Assembly: GCA_017165825.1 (NCBI GenBank)
Contig: CM029367.1
Span: 23,980,529-24,044,528 of the forward strand
Direction: 5' to 3'
From: Hepsetus odoe
Taxonomy: Eukaryota; Chordata; Actinopteri; Characiformes; Hepsetidae
DNA: 64,000 bases
Shown here: in pieces, positions 11,796 to 23,470 of the stretch
How the letters are laid out: each line of letters opens with the position of its first letter
Numbering within the stretch: position 1 is the first letter of the stretch
The notes under the pieces: model-generated
What the model was told of the DNA's origin: nothing
Database searches by the model: none
What the model saw: only the letters and a program-made list of their open reading frames with translations
Position numbers and translations under genes: made by a program

Positions 11796-14700
11796 CTCCT
11801 CTTGATCCCCTCCAACTACTGCTCCATCTTTTCCTCACTGTCTTTCTTCCTCTTGTGCTCTTGCTCACATAGCTCTCTCTTTCACACTCTCTCACTCGGT
11901 TCCTCTCTCTAGCCTTTCCTACCTTCTGCTATTTAGAGCTGATATGTTACGATCCATGCTGCCAACCCCCTCCTCAAAAGACCCTGAACTGTCTTCTCTG
12001 GCTCCCTCCTTCCCACTCATCTCTTTCCCTCCTTTTGCTCATATTCCAAAAAAAGCCTCTAATAAGAACTTGGTGGCCCTCCAGATTTTAATAATAAAGT
12101 TGATGATGGAAAGGGTCCTGAGGAGAAGAATATAAATTATTTGGTTCTTCTTATTTTACATTTGACCCTTTCCTTGGCCCACACTCTGGGCTTAGCAAAG
12201 AAAATGGAGGGCTTATTTCTCAACTATTCCATTTTTACTTCAGTCTTTCTGAAGATCTTCACAAATTGGTTGAATCATATATTTCCTTAAAGTCCACTCA
12301 AAAAACTCGGTTCATTCTCAATCTGTTAACATGTGTTGCAAAGCAACTACAGTCAGGCCACTCTGCAATGTTCCCACGTCCATACTTTGAGAACGGGGTT
12401 CTCAATTACACAACTCTTCTTTCTCCAAACGAGTAGAGCTGAATTGTTACCAAAGAGCAAGGGGACATTATACTTGGACACACATCTCAGTTGTTCTGAG
12501 TGGGTGTATGCGCAGAGATGACCAACTGTTCTGTTAGGGATTTTTAATTGTTTTATGCTTTTACAATTTGAGTATTGTTTAATAAAGTCCTCCCTGAAAC
12601 GTCTAAGTCTTATCTTCTCCATGATATGGGGTGTTGGTGGTCTAGTGGAAGAGTACCTGCCTATGGACCTATGGCTCAAGAGGTCCCAGGGTCCCAGGCA
12701 CTACCACCACCACACTGAGCAAGACCGTTAACCCTGAATTGCTCCAGGGGGACTGTCCCTGTAATTAAGATGTGGAAGACGCTCTGGATACGAGCGTCTG
12801 CTAAATGCTGTAAATGTGAATGATTGCTTCTTGCTGTGTGAAATCTTCCCAACCAATGGCACCGTCCTTTCTAATGACACTTTATGTGCGTATGTTTTAA
12901 TAAAGTGTTTGAAAAAAATTGAGAGTTTACTTATACATATCTTTATTCATTCTTATACAGAGTATGTTTCTTAATAGTTATAAGGACAATGTCAAAAGGC
13001 ATTATTCAGGTAAATTTGAAGATGCTATATGCACTAGGAGTTTATGAAATGATCAGACTTCAGTATCTGAACAATGGTTTCATTTCACTTTAAATAGTTC
13101 AGTTTTTTTTTTCTTTATGACATTTAAGTGGTGATATACAGGTACTTAACCCATAAACATTAACACTGGTTATTTACTGCCCAGCTTCCCACTCAGTTGC
13201 AGGATTAAAAGCATGCAGTAAAAAAAAATCAAGCTTGGAAAATTCTATTTTGGCTGTAAGTAGAGGGTCTCTGGAGTGGATTTAAAATGTATGTGTTTAT
13301 GTTTTGAGAGTGATGGTGCAGGAAACATATAAAGTGTTCTGGCATTTCAGTTTGCCACCGTAATATGAATGGTTAGAGAGGAATTGTGCTGTAAGAGCTC
13401 CTGAGAGAGGCTGTAAACAGAAAAATGGTGGGTTTTGGAGAGCATGGTGTTGGAGATGCTTCATACTGTGGTGCCTTTTGGGTGTGAAGTATAGATTTGA
13501 TCTTTTTTCCTTTTCTTGTTCCCTGCAGTGGGAATTTGACCCATGGGCCTTACTCAGTCCTTAACACATTTGTTTGAAGTCTTGACCCATTTTTAAAGGA
13601 ATGAGGGATTTGATGTTCTTCTGTTCAGAGTGAGAATGTCGTACAGATTTAGTTGATTTGTCGAAAATTCAAGCAAGCACGTATGTGGATGAGTGCATGC
13701 ACAAATTAATAAATATAAAAATATGTAAAAGTCAAGGATAACAGATGAGAGATGGGCAGATGGGCTTTCTCATTACTCACAGAATCACATTGGAACACTA
13801 TTCTCATGTAGAAGTAGGGTTTAGTTCACACATTCACACCTTCATTAATGGCTAAACAAACAAGAAGCAAAGAAAACACACAGGGCACCCAACGTAGGCC
13901 TGAATCATTCTCACAGCACTGATCTCAAACTGATCCAAGAACAACAAGAAAATGTTTTCATGCTTTTATGCAAACTTAACTGAAGAAAAAAGGAAAGCAA
14001 TTAATGGCAGCTTAGAGGTTATATCTGATCTCTTTCTAGATCTTTCCTTAAACAGCAATAGGAGAAAAGACTCCATGCTGTTGTCTTCACAAAAAGAGTG
14101 CAAGAGGGATGTAATAATGCACTGAACAACTATGAGCAGGAGCAGCCTCATTCAGATGTTCATCACAGTGAAACATACAGTACTGGGCAAATATCTTGAG
14201 CCATTTCTTTTAATTTTTTTATTTTTGCATTGTTGAGAAAGAGGAAGAGAGACAGTTTTTGGCTCTCATTTTTAGTCCAGTCCCTGTACCTGATCAGATC
14301 CTCAGTTTCAGAGGATTGTTTGTTGTTTAAGCATCACCGTGACCTACATATGAATCCTTCCAGCAGAACAAAGCCATCTAACTTAAGGCATGAAGTAAAA
14401 TAACAGGTGCAGATGATTCCAGATGATCAGACTAGTTATTAGTTTCCTGGTGATGCTAAGTGGTTGAAACCTCCTGATCTAGGCATCTTGCATGTTTAGT
14501 CATTTCTTTCATTTAAGATGAGAAAAGGTGAAGTGAAGCACAGCAAAGCACACAGTTAACCAAGACAAAATGCATCCAGTGCATTTAACCCATGTGGGGC
14601 AGGGGGCAGCTATATCCAGCATCTGGGGAACAGTGATGGGGACGGTACCTACAGGGCATCCTATTGGTCTGGTATTCAAACCTACGGTCTTCTGATCTTG

Positions 14701-17700
14701 GGGCCTATTCTCAAACCATTAGTCCACCACTGCCCCATGTTTAACCTATTTAATATGACAAAGATAAGGCAGTTTGACAGACATAAAGTAGTACCAACAA
14801 GTTACATTTACAGCATTTAGCAGACGCTCTTATCCAGAGCGACGTCCATGTCCTAATTGCAGGGACAGTCCCCCTGGAGCAACTCAGGGTTAAGGGTCTT
14901 GCTCAGGGACCCAGTGGTGGGATTTGAACCTGGGACCTCTTGAGCCGTAGGGCCATAGGCAAGTACCCTACCACTAGACTACCAACACCCATAAGGAACA
15001 CCTCACCATTTTGTGTGTCATCCTTGTGCAAGGGCCGTGCTAATCTTCTCTGTATCATTCCAATTTTAGTATAAGTGCTGCCTTAACTAGCACGTATACT
15101 GCTGCCTTAACAACCACATGACTTCCTTGCAAAATATTAAGATATGAAGAGTGGCGTAATATTTTTGCACAGTATTGTATCATGTAAAATTGTACAGTCC
15201 AGCCCAGTCCAGTATACCATTATCCTCCCACCACCCAGCTTTAGTCTGATTAGTAGATTATGGCACATGCAATCAAGCAGCATTTTTCTTCACAAAAAAA
15301 TTATAATGTATCAGATGGAATTAATTACACTCCTTATGTACAAAGTATATTGTAAATGATCAGTTTCTACAGTTTCAGTATAAAGGTGAAAAAGAAAACA
15401 CTGAAATTACTGATGTATAAAAACATGATTGGTGTATTGCTACACATTTCAACACCTTCCTCTATACTTGCAATAAATATTACTTTTAATTGAATGCTTG
15501 TAAGCTTCCTCTTCCTTCCTCAGTGCTTTTCAACGCACATAAGGACATCTGATCGTCACAACAGTTAGCTGACCAACTGCTACTGCAATAGGAGAAGACC
15601 ATATTTAAGTGGTGATGCAGCTACAGATGAGTCTCACTCTGCAAAATGTGGTCTATTAATGAAGGATTGATTATAAAACTGAGCAGAGAATAATTGGCAA
15701 AATTAAAAACATTATTAGTTTTTTACTGTTATTAGTAATATAATAGGTATGGGTGTAGTCATGGCCTTCTTAGCAGAAAATATCACTGCCATCCACTTCT
15801 AAATCTTTTGTCTGTAGTTGCACAACTCTATTGTATGCCCAGTTTTTTAATTCAACAATCAAGGACTGGGCTTATGAATTATTATAAATTATGTATGAAT
15901 TACAAAGAGATGGGTGGTGGACATTGGTGAAATTCTAATTCTGATTGCAAAATGTTTTGGTTCTAACACTAAAGAAGCTGATTAATTCAAAGTTCATCGC
16001 TAACATCAAAAAATGTGTTCTTTCACCAAGCAGATTTTGGACTGTATGATTTTTTTTGTTGTTGAGAGGACGAGGGCATAGTTTGTCCAGTTTAAAACAT
16101 AAAACAACTGAGTGAAAATATGCTAGTGATGCACAACATACAAACCTAATATAACCTTGAAAGAAGTCACTTTACACAAAACCAGAGATTTCTACATTTT
16201 CCTCCAGTGTGGCATCAAAGGAAGGAGCATGAACATGTAGAATGCAAACAAAACAGACACAAACAAGACTGCCATAACAGGATTTGTGAAAAAAAAAAGT
16301 CAGGTATCTTTAAAATAAATATGTAAAGTCAGGTATGTATGTCAGGTAAGCCTCAAACTGCAGTAATTCTTCTTAGTGGAGACAAACAGAGCAGTTCAGG
16401 ACCTCTTATGATGGACAACTATGGAAGAGCATTCTCCCGCCGGACGTGGGTGCCGGAGGCTCCCTCTGGAGCCAGGCTTGTTGGAGGACGCTGCGAGCGC
16501 CTGAGTGGTCGAGACGCCTGCCGCGAGACCCGACAGACTTCCAGCGAAAGAACTAGCGTGGGGTCCCCCTTCCCCTTGGGCTCCACCACCTGTAGAGAGA
16601 GAGAGAGGGCAAAGTCACGGTGCCACATTGCCAGGCACAGAGCGGTGGCCGGCAGGGAGCAGCAGCGGTCCGATCCTCGGCTGCAGAGAAGAGAAGCTGA
16701 CTCTGGGGCTGGGTGCCTCTCACAGTGAGAAGAGCCTGAGCTGGTGCAGCGAGGTTGAGCAGTTCCAGCTAGATATGGATGGACTCACCTCGGCCAGCAC
16801 AACGGACTCTAGAACCAGTCTCCTTGAGAGGGCTGGACTCTTTTTCACTCTGGGTTACCACCGGTGAGCGCCGAGCAGGTGTGGGCATGCTATTGCCCCA
16901 CGACTTAGCACGTAATTACATTGGTTACCCCCAGTAGATGAGGAAGGGTGAAGCCCCTCCGCCTTCCCGGAGTCGAGAGGATGGGTCCTTGGTATTGTCT
17001 CTTGCTTGTCACGTAAGCAACACATTCCTGGACTACCCACACCCTTTCTCGGGTCTCTGGGCGCCTGGCGCCCCTCTGTGACTCATCGTTCCTTTGAGGG
17101 CTGTCTCACGTGGGTAATGACAGACACCTGGAAGGCGTGGTGGGAGGATTGTCCCCCGATCTGAACCAGGCGGTGTTTTGTTCCAGTGGACTTTAACTTA
17201 GCACCGTCACGGGTTGTTCTATGAACACATGTTCCAGAGCAAGGATCATCCCCACATGGCCACCTGGCTGCTGCCAGGACACCCTAGACATGATTCAATG
17301 ATAAACTTTGTGGTAGTGTCACATGTCAGACTTGCTGCTGACCCCACACATGTGTGAACCTCGGGTAAAAGAGAGGCCGAACTGTCAACCGCGACCATCA
17401 CCTGGTGGTGGTTAGCTTCGTTGGTATAGGGGAGGAGATGCCGGTCAGACCTGGTAGGCCCAAGCGCATCGTGAGGTGCCTGGGAGCGATCTGGCAGAGA
17501 GTCCCTGTCAGGACAAGCTACAACTCCCCACCTCGTCCGCAACCACACGTCCCGGGGAGGTGGGGACATTGGTCTGGAATGGACTGCCCATTCCATGCAT
17601 ACCTCATTGTCAGGCGGCTGGCGAACATGTGGCGGGAGGTGGTGGTGCTATCGCCGGTGGCAACCTAGGGCCGTTGGTGGACACCAGCGTGAGGATCTCA

Positions 17701-20700
17701 TCAAACAGAGTCCCCTGCGGGCACTTTTTGGCCAGTGGGCTCTGGAGGCGCTGACCGATGCCGGCTGAGCCAAGCGGAATACGCTCTCTGGTGGTTGCTG
17801 GGAACCTTCGGGCATGGGAGGAGTTGGAGAGGCCATGGAAAAGACCAGGCGGCCGAGGAAATTCTGGTTTTCGTCGGCGTCTCAGGAAGGAAAGCAGTGC
17901 AGTCCTTACAGTGTGTATGAGTGGGGGATATTACGCTGCATTTTCGACTCTGAGCGTTGTGGAGTCGGAGTGGAAATTACTTCGAAGACCTCATAATTTC
18001 ACCAACATGCCTTCAGAGGGAGGAGGAAGCAGAGCCTGCTGGGTTATCAGTGGACTCTTCCATCTCTGGGGTCGAGGTTGCCAAGGTGGGTCAAAAAGCC
18101 TCCTTGAGTGGCAGGGCTCGGGTGGATGAGATCGCCCAAGAGAGTTCCTCAAAGGCTCTGGATGTTGTAGAGACTGTCATAGCTGATGCCATACTCTGCA
18201 ACATCTCAGCATGGACATCGGGGGCTGGTGTGCCTGCCTGGTTAGCAGAGAGCCGGGGTGGTGGTCCCCTCTTTAGAAAAGAGGACCGAGAGGGTGTGTT
18301 CAGTGTCGAGGGATCACACTTCTCAGCCTCCCCCGGGAAAGTGCTATTCAGGGTCCTGGAAAGGAGAAGTCGTCCGGATAGTAGAACCCTCAGATCCCGG
18401 AGAGCAATGGTTTTTTCGTCCAGGTCGCGGAACAGTGGACCAGCTCTACACCCTTAGCAGTGTCCTGGAGGGTGCATGGGAGTTTGCCCAACCAGTTTAC
18501 ATGTGCTTTGTGGACTTGGAGAAGGCATTCGACCGTGTCGCTCGGGGGCTCCTGTGGGGGGTACTCCGGGAGTATGGGGTATCGGATTCCCTGTTAAGGG
18601 CTGTCCGGTCCCTGTACAACCGGTGTCAGAGCTTGGTCCGCATTGCCGGCAGTAAGTCGGACCTGTTCCCGGTGAGGGTTGGACTCCGCCAGGGCTGCCC
18701 TTTGTCACCGATCCTTGAGCAAGGTACTGTCCCCTTTACTGCTGCCCCCTGCTGCATGGAGTGTATGGGTTAAAAGCAGAGGCCGTGTTTCACAATGAGA
18801 AATAATCACTTTCACTTTTGGCTGCTTTCGTTAGGGTTTTCCACAGCGGATCATCCGTTTCCATTTCTTACGGTCCTCTGCATCTTCCCCCTTTGAACCG
18901 ACCACCTGCATGTCCTCTCTTTGGTCTCTTTGGTCTTACTTTGGTCTTTCTCTTTTCCTTTTGCTAGGCAGCTCCATCATCAACATTGTTCTCCCAATAT
19001 ACTCCTCATCTCTCCTCTGCACATGTCCAAACCAACACAATCTCGCTTCTCGCTTTGTTTCTGATCTGAGCTTTTCCACTCATACACTTCCTGTTTCAGC
19101 ATAACTGCTTTGTCCTTGGCTCAGCTAATTTGATTTTATACCAGAAACCATTAATACAACAGCGGAGAGATACTCTTCTGTGCCATGTGAAATTTGTCTA
19201 CTTTTAGGTGGAGAAGTGACAGTTTATTCCACTTTTTATTCTTAGTAGAATCTATTCTTATTTCCTCATCAGATTTTCACACATATTGTGCAAGTAGAAA
19301 AGGAAAACTGAATTAAATAAGACCAAAAAACATAAAACTTGACTCTTTATTTATTTGTTGATGAAAATTATTAATCTAGGCCTCTTCTAAAATCAAATTA
19401 GCTGAGCCAAGTACAAAATAGTTGTACTGTGTTTGCAGAAAAAAAGTTCATTCTAATTATTACTTAGCCATCTTCTTCCTTATTACCTACCAGATTACTG
19501 ACCATAGACGCACACTCCAGCTGTGCATTTTTTAAAAACGTTTTCTTTTAAACGTGATTGCAAGTTGTGCTTGCATAGGAATGTATAATTTATTTTCATT
19601 TTTGAAGACTGTTATATGGATATGGATATGCAGATTCAAATCCTGCCTCCAGCACCACCACCACTGGGTTCCTGAACCAAAGCCTTAACCTCAAGCGACT
19701 CCAGGGACACTGTCCCTGTAATTAGGAAATGGAAGTCACTCTGCATAAAAACATCTGCTAAATGCCATAAATGTCAATGTAAATAGCACAGAATAGGTTT
19801 GGTTATTCATTAATTTTTTTACATGTATATGTAAATGTATTTTCACAGCTATGAATGGATATTGCTTTAGGAAAACAAAAAACACTTCAGTTATATTTTC
19901 TATTTTCGAGACTAGGTTTCCATTTTGCCTGTAGACAAGCATTCATACACAGCAGAAAGGGAGTATCAATATACTGGCTCAGTGGCTTCACTCGCTTTAC
20001 ATACAGCAATGTCATCAGTCACACACCTACACACACACACACACACACACATTTATATATACTTTTGTTTCCAAAGAGCCAGACTTCCTTATAGGTTTTT
20101 TTTTGTTTGTTTTGTTGAGGAATAGTTCTCCAGGCTTCCTGAAGTACTTTCATAGTTTATGGCTCACATTTTCAGTCCAGTCCCTCTGCATGTCCAGATC
20201 TCAAAACTATTGAAGAAACACGGGATCATCTTCACAGAAAAAGGACATGAAGGCAGCCAACATCCAAAAATGAGCTTTGGAATATCATTCAAGAAGCTTG
20301 GAGAATTATGAAGACAGTTTAAAGAAATTACAAAAAATCTGCCTAAGAGGGTTCAGGCTGTTCTGAAGAATAATGATGGGATTATACAAACTATATTCAT
20401 TAAATAATGATTTATCATACATCATACAGCTATCGTCTCATTTTCCAAGCAAAATGTAGAGGAAAGACATATGTGTGTGTGTGTGTGTGTGTGTGTGTTT
20501 GTGTGTGTGTGCGCGTGCGTGCATGCAAACGTGTGTGCATATGTGTGTGTGTGTGTGTGTAGCATTATGTAGGTTTTTTTAGAAGCTTCATAATTTCAGA
20601 AGAGATGATGCATGTAAGCCAATAGCTGATAGGTTGGTATAATAACTAATACCAATGCCCTCCATCTGGGTTTGGTTCAAATGTGGGCAAACATATGCAA

Positions 20701-23410
20701 CACCAAGAAGAGTCCTTTGGTAGCCCTAATGTAGACTCTACATTAGTAAACTACATTAACTTACATCTGGATAAGACCATGTGTCAGTGCAAATGTTTTA
20801 CTGATGTTTATGCTTTACAAATGGTTACCTGAGTCCTGAATCTCTCGATTATGGCAGGCAGCAGTCCACCCTCCTTTCCAGGCTCAGAAATGGTCAGGAT
20901 GAAATCTACATCATGCCCAAACTCTTTCCCCCTGGGTGATTAAATATACACATATACAGAGATTTACTACCTTTGTCACATTAGCATAGGAACATTTTAT
21001 GCTTCGTGTAAATCTCATCACACCCCTTCATTAAAGCCCATAAGATGGCCCACTAGGATGTATAAGACTGCAGTGTAAATACAGAGATATAATATACAAC
21101 TTTTGGAGAAACCTAGTGTATTACATTATGGGGATATTTGCTATGTGTAATAGCTTTGGCTTTTTCCCATAATTCAAACAAGCTATTTGCAATGCATCAT
21201 TAAGCCCTGCAGCTCTCTCTTCCTCTCCACGTTGTCTCAGCTGCCAGGGCTGTTGTTTCCTTTATGAGTGTCACTGTTTGAGGATTATGGTAATGGGGAA
21301 GTGTTTCACTGGGCCCCCCCAGGTACACGGCAAAGCATGATGCACTCAGGAGAACAAACGTTAAGCAGTTACCAAAAAAAAAAGCCTTTCTTTGAGCTTT
21401 TTAAACCACAGAAGATGCACAACAGAAACTAAATTCTGTGGCAAATACCTGAAGGCAATGAAAAATCAAAGTTCTTCACATTTGCCTTGGAGCACAAAAC
21501 CCCATGCAAAAAAGACTTCTTAGTAAAGCCTCCCGTGTGCATGAGTTTACAGACCCTAAACTGCCTTCTGGTGCTGTTGCAGATGGGAAAAGAGAACTCA
21601 AGGGTGAAAACACCTTGGACAGCATTGGATGTGGACAGGGTGTGTCTCGGAACTGGAACCTTGGACTTCTGGCCTCTTTTGCTGTGAAAGGTAAAATCAC
21701 AGAAGTGCAGTGGAGTCTAAGATGGCTAATCTGCCGTCACACACAAATTTCATCACACCACAAAGGAGCTGCTATCTACTATTTTCACAACAAATGTTCA
21801 TGATTTGCAGTTTGCTATAACACATTCTTTTTTGGCCATGATTCAAGAGTTCAACATTGCTGCCAGGGAGCACCACACATCATGAAACAAGCAATATGTG
21901 CATTTTTGCAGTGTGGCAGTCAGATTTTCTGGGGATGCAAAGATTTCTTCTTCAGTGGACCAGAAAAACAGTTTCAAAGTAGGAATGTAAAAGGGCCTGG
22001 CCATCAACAGGGGTCCCCTGGAGACCTGCATGATGAAGTTCCTAACATACTTTAATGGGCATGTGGAAAACTCAGTGTGAACCTACAGGCAGAAGGACTT
22101 CACTGACACATGCACACACAATCACACACAATCACACACATACATGCACACATACCCACACACATAGCAGCAGCTCTGTAGGTCTGTGCAGGTTTTCATG
22201 TTTTGAGTACAGAAGAAGCCAGGTCGTTTTGGCCAAGGCTCACTCTGCTTCAAACCAGAAGCAGTGTCTGTGTTATCTTAACCACAGTCCATGCCCTTTG
22301 ATGGCGATCTGTTGAATGAACAGATGCAGAGCTGCTCAGCTCCCAGTAAAGAGGACTGATAAACGAGAACATATGAACCCTGTATCGGACAGTGGCGGCT
22401 GCTACCCTTCATCTCACCAGTCACTGACAGACTAATGGCAGGATGAGTGATAGACTGAGAAAAAGAATGAGAAGAGGTATTACTGAGAAAAGAGACAAAG
22501 GGAAGAAAGGAGAGAAACTGATTAAGAATAAATAAAGAAAAAACCGAGAAGGCAAGAGAGAAACAAAGAGATGCAAATGAGAGAGACAGAGAGCAAGAAA
22601 AAACAGATAAGAGATAATGAAATAATGAGATTAGATAGAAAGAGAGAAAGAGAATAACAGAAAAGAGTAAATTAGCAGATGTCAGGTAGAGTTAGAGTAA
22701 GAAAAGTAAAGGAAATATAAGAGAGAGAGAGATGGAGAGACGGAGATGGGGGAGAGTGAGAGAGTGAGAAATTGTATAGTTATCCAAATCCCTCAACGAC
22801 TCAAACAAAAGAACATCACCTAACTGGAAACAAAATCACAAAGAAAAACGCAATGAGTTTCAGCCGCACTGTGTCAGTATATAAAACAGCAGAGCAACTG
22901 AGCTCAGTGACTGCCATGAAACTGAGATCCACCTTAACGAAGTACAGATTCCACCAGCCCTGCCTAGACACAGAGAGCCAGAAGAAGTCTTGGCTGTCCA
23001 TAGAGCAGACACTGTGCCAGCACTGCCAGCAAGATAAGATAGAAACAGAGCTGCATGTACCAAATTCTCTCAGATCTGAACACAATTTTATCTTAAGAAT
23101 ACAAAATCATATTTCCCAGTTTGATAACAAGAGAAGCTGCTCCAGATCCTAGGTGGATATAAGGAATGCTTTACACTTGCAGCACAGTATGTTCATGCTG
23201 GCCATCATGAGCTACATACACCACATGTATATCATTATTATTCTTTTTCACGGTCATCCTTATTATTATTTTTATTTTTATTATATCCTTTATCTATCAG
23301 ATCCCTAACAAAATAAATGCATCTTAATTTTCTTTTTTTTATCCTTAGTGCTGTGTGTTGCTCTAAACAGAATTGAATTTAATTAAAATGAGAGAAAGCA
23401 AGTGAAAGAC

Positions 23411-23470
<60 letters not shown>

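Larger units (their letters stand above)
14176..15179. mobile_element. Non-autonomous Tc1/mariner-like element with two nested insertions
   Basis: Terminal inverted repeats of 28 nt at 14176-14203 and 15152-15179 agree at about 22 of 28 positions when one is reversed; both start with TA, as for Tc1/mariner targets. Internal DNA has no transposase frame. A SINE A copy (14518-14740) and the U6-SINE B chimera (14802-15093) lie inside, so without them the element would be roughly 490 nt. The left half contains AGTCCAGTCCCTGTACCTGA, the sequence amplified in the minisatellite at 24501. Confidence 0.78.
2815..20828 (-). other. DNTT intron 8 (18 kb, repeat-rich)
   Basis: The largest intron that is complete here. 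It contains SINEs, low-complexity tracts with the assembly gap, two Tc1-like families, the U6-SINE chimera, the decayed LINE and a Tc1-like 3' end, all listed separately. Stretches 9050-9800, 10270-10980, 12830-14170, 15190-16380 and 19130-19600 contain no gene and no element I can name; they are AT-rich unique-looking or old repeat DNA. Confidence 0.7.

Noticed and set aside
16339..18773. Cluster of GC-rich frames that could suggest a host gene
   Set aside because: They are frame-shifted pieces of a LINE; the reverse transcriptase motifs make this clear.
21487..21803. Overlapping frames with an AG before 21589 and a GT near 21689, looking like an exon
   Set aside because: The translation (DGKRELKGENTLDSIGCGQG and following) is not a family I recognise, no partner exons were found, and both strands are open, so chance is as likely.
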